Assembly (NCBI GenBank): GCA_021646465.1
Contig: SOET01000004.1
Coordinates: forward strand, 1 to 64,000
Reading direction: 5' to 3'
DNA: 64,000 nt
From: Candidatus Kuenenia hertensis
GTDB lineage: Bacteria > Planctomycetota > Brocadiia > Brocadiales > Brocadiaceae
Shown here: positions 60,635 through 64,000 of the stretch, piece after piece
Layout of the letters: each line of letters starts with the position of its first letter
Position numbering within the stretch: position 1 is the stretch's first letter
The notes under the pieces: model-generated
Databases searched by the model: none
The model's input: only the letters and a program-made list of their open reading frames with translations
Told to the model about the DNA's origin: nothing
Program-made: the position numbers and the translations under genes

Positions 60635-61936
60635 TCAAAATTTATACATCGATTGATATACATGGGATAATAATGTATCTATTGAATCATTAGACCGGGG
60701 GTTATAGTAAGCAGTGCTCATCATAATCGCCAGGCTCTGGGGCAATTTCCCTTGTATTTTTGCAATTTCAATATTCTCTCTCAATCTTGTATTCATGACA
60801 GCCATCTCATAATTGTCATTTTCCATTGTGAGAACGGCAAAGTCTGATCTCGTTATGCGGGCAATAATATCAGTTTCATGAAAGGTTTCTTTACAAATTA
60901 CGATAAATTCTTTCAATACAAGACCTTCATCGTAAGCGCATGGTAAACCGTTTGCATGCATATACTGATCAATACGGAGGAGAAATAACAACATTACCGT
61001 ATTATTTCTCCGGCAAACCTTCATCAGATGTTCTGCCAGAACAAAAAATCCCTTTCTGTTATAAATGTCTTCGCATTCATTCCGGATTTTTACCATTTCC
61101 TTTTTATTTGTATCGAGTGTCAGCATTTCTTTTTTCCCCGTATTTTCGAAGAGAGTACTCATGCCCTTACTTTCTTCTGCCGCTAATGAATCAGCAGGCA
61201 ATGAAGGAATGGCTATATCTTCCATGTTTTTGACTCTTTCAATCTTTGAAACAAGCTCATAGTCCGAAATTATTTCCCGAAACAATATGGGCTGTTTCAT
61301 TTTTAACTCAATCATATAATCCAGAAACTTTTTTATACCATCTCCCAGGACTTTTTTTGTTTTTTCCATTAAATATGGCTCTCTTTCAGCATGGTATACA
61401 AATAGCATTTTGGGATAATTATTTTTATAAAATGTGACATCATTAATAAAATGCAGTATATAAATCATATCATTAAAGATATCCACAAAATCAAACGAAA
61501 TCGCCCGTTCCAAAAACCGAATCCAGGTTTGCCTTGTTTTTACATATTCTATAATTACAGGTTCCATTGCCTCTAAAGAAAAATACTCTATGTTTTCTGC
61601 TTCCTTTCGTTTTTGTTGTAATTCTTCTAATGTAGCGTTTTTTATCATTGGCATTGTTACTGAAGGATATTTCAGGGCATTAAAATTTATAATAAAAAGC
61701 CTGCGCATTTCCGCACGAAATACATAACTTTTAACAAACATAAGCTGCCTGCGTTTTTCTTTTGCCGTACGTATATCTAATATTTTTTGTATAATAAAGG
61801 TGCCAACAAGTACTTCTAATGGAATTACAGACAAATGCCAAAAGAACTCTATGCCTGTCTTATATTCTACCAGCAAAAGGAGAAGTGAGGCGATGAGCAA
61901 TCCTGCATAAAGTGGTGTATTTTTGGGAACTTTCAC
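60635..61936 (-). CDS. Membrane protein with degenerate GGDEF domain
   Basis: 433 aa. Two N-terminal membrane helices (about 8-24 and 34-52), a helical middle region, and a C-terminal domain (about 310-430) that follows the diguanylate cyclase plan: LLFLLRIDQYMHANG, DEGLVLKEFIVICKETFHETDIIARITRSDFAVLTM. The catalytic GG(D/E)EF loop is replaced by TRSDF, so it is unlikely to make cyclic di-GMP. It may be a receptor or a structural relic. It is flanked by restriction relics and the SBBP gene. Confidence 0.7.
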   Translation of the reverse strand: MKVPKNTPLYAGLLIASLLLLLVEYKTGIEFFWHLSVIPLEVLVGTFIIQKILDIRTAKEKRRQLMFVKSYVFRAEMRRLFIINFNALKYPSVTMPMIKNATLEELQQKRKEAENIEYFSLEAMEPVIIEYVKTRQTWIRFLERAISFDFVDIFNDMIYILHFINDVTFYKNNYPKMLFVYHAEREPYLMEKTKKVLGDGIKKFLDYMIELKMKQPILFREIISDYELVSKIERVKNMEDIAIPSLPADSLAAEESKGMSTLFENTGKKEMLTLDTNKKEMVKIRNECEDIYNRKGFFVLAEHLMKVCRRNNTVMLLFLLRIDQYMHANGLPCAYDEGLVLKEFIVICKETFHETDIIARITRSDFAVLTMENDNYEMAVMNTRLRENIEIAKIQGKLPQSLAIMMSTAYYNPRSNDSIDTLLSHVYQSMYKF

Positions 61937-62125
61937 AGTTAATTTACTTCTTTAAAAAAAGAAACAAAATACTGATTAACAGGCTACCAACTACGTGGAT
62001 TGGCTCAGATTTTGGATTGCAATCTCAACCTCATAGTTTCTCTACAGGTGACACAGTTTCTTATATTACGACAAGCGGCAAATGGTTACCTGGTGACAAC
62101 AGAAAACAGCAACAAAGAAATAGAA

Positions 62126-64000
62126 TTACTCTCTTATAGATTTTATCCTCACTTTTATTGGACCATGCATAGTCGTTGCACCGCTAGAATTCATATCCTC
62201 AAGCTTATAGAAAAATATACCATGGCCTGGTGTATCCACAAAGTTGTAAGTAGCCCCATCTACCGCATCACCCTTGGAATCAATAAGTTCATCATTGATC
62301 TTTTTATAACGCCCATCTTTTCTCCTGGCACGATAAATATTGAAGCCAACATTATCAATCTCAGTGGCAGTTTCCCAAATTAAATTAACGGAACCGTTAT
62401 CATCTACAATGGCAGAAAAAGAGTCCAATTCAATTGCGGTGGCAGAAGCAGAAATATCTCCATCTAACTTTGCCACAAAAGGATCGTTACTGCCACCATT
62501 AAAAGACCTGTCATACGAACCGGAAATAGTTGGGAAGTTATGTGAATAAGTTCCACCGATCACATATATGTTTCCCAGTGAGTCTGTGGTAATGCCATAG
62601 GCATGATCTTCGTTAGTGCCTCCCAAATAAGTAGATGCAAGCATATTGGTTAAATTGCTATTGAGTTTTAATACAAATGCATCATTACCGCCATTAAAAG
62701 AGGTATCAAAGCCACCTGGTGTGATTGGGAAATCCGTAGAAAAAGTTGTGCCAAACACACATACATTTGCATTTGAGTCTATTGCCATGGAACCTACCGC
62801 ATAGAAAGCATCCTGTAAAGTCCCTCCCACATAGGTTGATGCAAGGAGGCTCGTTAAATCTTCATCAAGCTTTGAAACAAAGACATCGCCACCACTATTA
62901 TAAGAAATATCATATGCACCCTGCATAGTGGGAAAATCTGACGAATGCGTTGTACCAACCACAAATACATTTCCATTTGGGTCCAGCAACATAATCCCTC
63001 CATCGGATAATGACCCTCCCAGATAAGTAGATGCAATCAGGTTTGTTAAAGCACCATCCATCTTTGATATGAAAACATCAGGATCATCGTTACTGATACT
63101 ATTAAATGAAGTATCGTAACCGCCTGAAGTTGTTGGAAAATCTGGTGATTGAGTAGGCCCCCCCATATATAAATTTTCCTCTGCATCTATGGCCAAAGAG
63201 TAGCATGTATCCGTATAACCACCCCCTAAATAAGTAGACGCAAGGAGGCTCGTTAAATCTCCATTAAGTTTTGAAACAAAGACATCACCACCTCCATTAT
63301 AAGAATTATCATAAGCACCTGCGGTGGTTGGAAAGTTTGATGAATGAGTTCTGCCAGAGACATATATACTTTCATTGTCGTCTAAGGTTAATGCCCCAAA
63401 TTCTTCAGTCGCTGAGCCTCCTAATAATGTAGAAGCAAGGAGATTGTTTAATTCACCATTGAACTTTGATATAAAAATATCCTCCGTATCATAAGAACGA
63501 TCATAAGCGCCAAGAGTGGTTGGAAAGTTTAAAGATGTAGTATATCCACCCACATAAACATTTCCACCGGTGTCTATTACCATAGCACGTGTATTCCTGG
63601 GTGAATCAAACCCATTACCTCCCAAAAAGGTAGACGCGAGTACTGAGGTTAAATCGCTATTAAGCTTTGAAACAAAGACATCGCCGTCACCATTATGAGA
63701 AGTATCATAAGTGCCAGGTACAGTGGGAAAATCTGTCGAATAAGTATAACCGGTAACATATACATTTCCCTCTGAATCTATCGCTATCGAATAACCAGTT
63801 TCATCGGAATTTCCTCCCAAGAATGTTGATGCAAGCAGAGGGTCGATGATAAGGTCTTTGGTTCTGTCATAAGAAGCTACTGCGAAGCTGTATGTTTGTG
63901 TTCCACATACGTTGTCCCCCTTCGTATTTTTGTTAGAAAATGAATGAGGGTTACAAATTGCGTATTCTGCCTCCACTATCTCTCTTTTCCCGTCAATCTC
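62126..64000 (-). CDS. SBBP-repeat (beta-propeller) surface protein, N-terminus outside the window
   Basis: At least 624 aa in one open frame that continues past the right edge, so the true start is not seen (a GTG at 63976 exists but the frame is open upstream). About eight to nine repeats follow the SBBP pattern LASTFLGGN...AIDSEGNVYVTGYTYSTDFPTVPGTYDTSHNGDGDVFVSKLNSDLT, forming beta-propeller blades. The C-terminal part (about 530-616) reads VNLIWETATEIDNVGFNIYRARRKDGRYKKI, a fibronectin III-like module. Expected at the cell surface or exported. Confidence 0.85.
   Translation of the reverse strand, partial: EIDGKREIVEAEYAICNPHSFSNKNTKGDNVCGTQTYSFAVASYDRTKDLIIDPLLASTFLGGNSDETGYSIAIDSEGNVYVTGYTYSTDFPTVPGTYDTSHNGDGDVFVSKLNSDLTSVLASTFLGGNGFDSPRNTRAMVIDTGGNVYVGGYTTSLNFPTTLGAYDRSYDTEDIFISKFNGELNNLLASTLLGGSATEEFGALTLDDNESIYVSGRTHSSNFPTTAGAYDNSYNGGGDVFVSKLNGDLTSLLASTYLGGGYTDTCYSLAIDAEENLYMGGPTQSPDFPTTSGGYDTSFNSISNDDPDVFISKMDGALTNLIASTYLGGSLSDGGIMLLDPNGNVFVVGTTHSSDFPTMQGAYDISYNSGGDVFVSKLDEDLTSLLASTYVGGTLQDAFYAVGSMAIDSNANVCVFGTTFSTDFPITPGGFDTSFNGGNDAFVLKLNSNLTNMLASTYLGGTNEDHAYGITTDSLGNIYVIGGTYSHNFPTISGSYDRSFNGGSNDPFVAKLDGDISASATAIELDSFSAIVDDNGSVNLIWETATEIDNVGFNIYRARRKDGRYKKINDELIDSKGDAVDGATYNFVDTPGHGIFFYKLEDMNSSGATTMHGPIKVRIKSIRE

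Noticed and set aside
1-64000. CRISPR array, prophage or rRNA operon
   Set aside because: No regularly spaced direct repeats with spacers, no phage structural genes and no rRNA sequence were seen.

Overview
The window (about 64 kb, AT-rich, no plasmid or phage backbone) looks like chromosome from a diderm member of the Planctomycetota, most likely an anammox-type (Brocadiales) bacterium. The evidence is the PVC-type small basic protein at 23634-23861, a complete envelope gene set (KDO and heptose synthesis, Lnt, MreBCD/PBP2/RodA, MurJ), an anaerobic 2-oxoacid:ferredoxin oxidoreductase and ferredoxins, many radical-SAM and two-component proteins, and scattered relics of insertion sequences and restriction systems. 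Genus is an inference from gene content and style; there is no rRNA here to test it.

Layout. 1-11096 (minus strand): moeA-lnt, then a mre promoter followed by mreB-mreC-mreD-mrdA(PBP2)-rodA-radical SAM/B12 protein-kdsB and the first codons of pyrG. 11300-12650: an IS1634-type relic and a XerC/D recombinase. 12966-16422 (plus): pabB-pabC and a UbiA prenyltransferase. 16473-18915: an exported RCC1-repeat protein and a DUF4438 protein. 18975-22186: rpsB-tsf-pyrH-frr, tRNA-Lys and tRNA-Glu, closed by a strong terminator. 22663-29377: a SPOR-like membrane protein, the PVC small basic protein, an aminotransferase, a GT39-like glycosyltransferase, and a response regulator-trkH-trkA potassium uptake unit. 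29436-38651 (mostly minus): an HD-GYP phosphodiesterase, korB-korA-korD, nfo, an RseC-like protein, an HU/IHF protein, rpmH (plus), a ferredoxin with a possible Fur box, rlmN and murJ.

38834-39054 holds a cyclic di-GMP-I riboswitch with its own promoter and terminator but no gene behind it. 39277-41494 carries two exported proteins; 41751-44748 a hybrid histidine kinase with a REC-XRE regulator; 44784-49319 hldE-gmhA-gmhB, a methyltransferase and a J-domain protein. 49717-51503 is an accessory scar containing a RAYT gene broken by a REP-like hairpin, the tail of a DNA methyltransferase, a DUF4258/DUF2283 pair and a helicase stub.

51542-59366 is the most striking operon-like block: sugar-binding protein, permease, glucosyl/mannosyl-3-phosphoglycerate phosphatase, GT81 glucosyl-3-phosphoglycerate synthase, a second glycosyltransferase resembling glucosylglycerate synthases, a cyclic 2,3-diphosphoglycerate synthetase-type protein, and carbamate kinase. 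It reads as a pathway for glycerate-derived compatible solutes. The window ends with two more restriction-modification relics, a degenerate-GGDEF membrane protein and a large SBBP-repeat protein that runs off the right edge.
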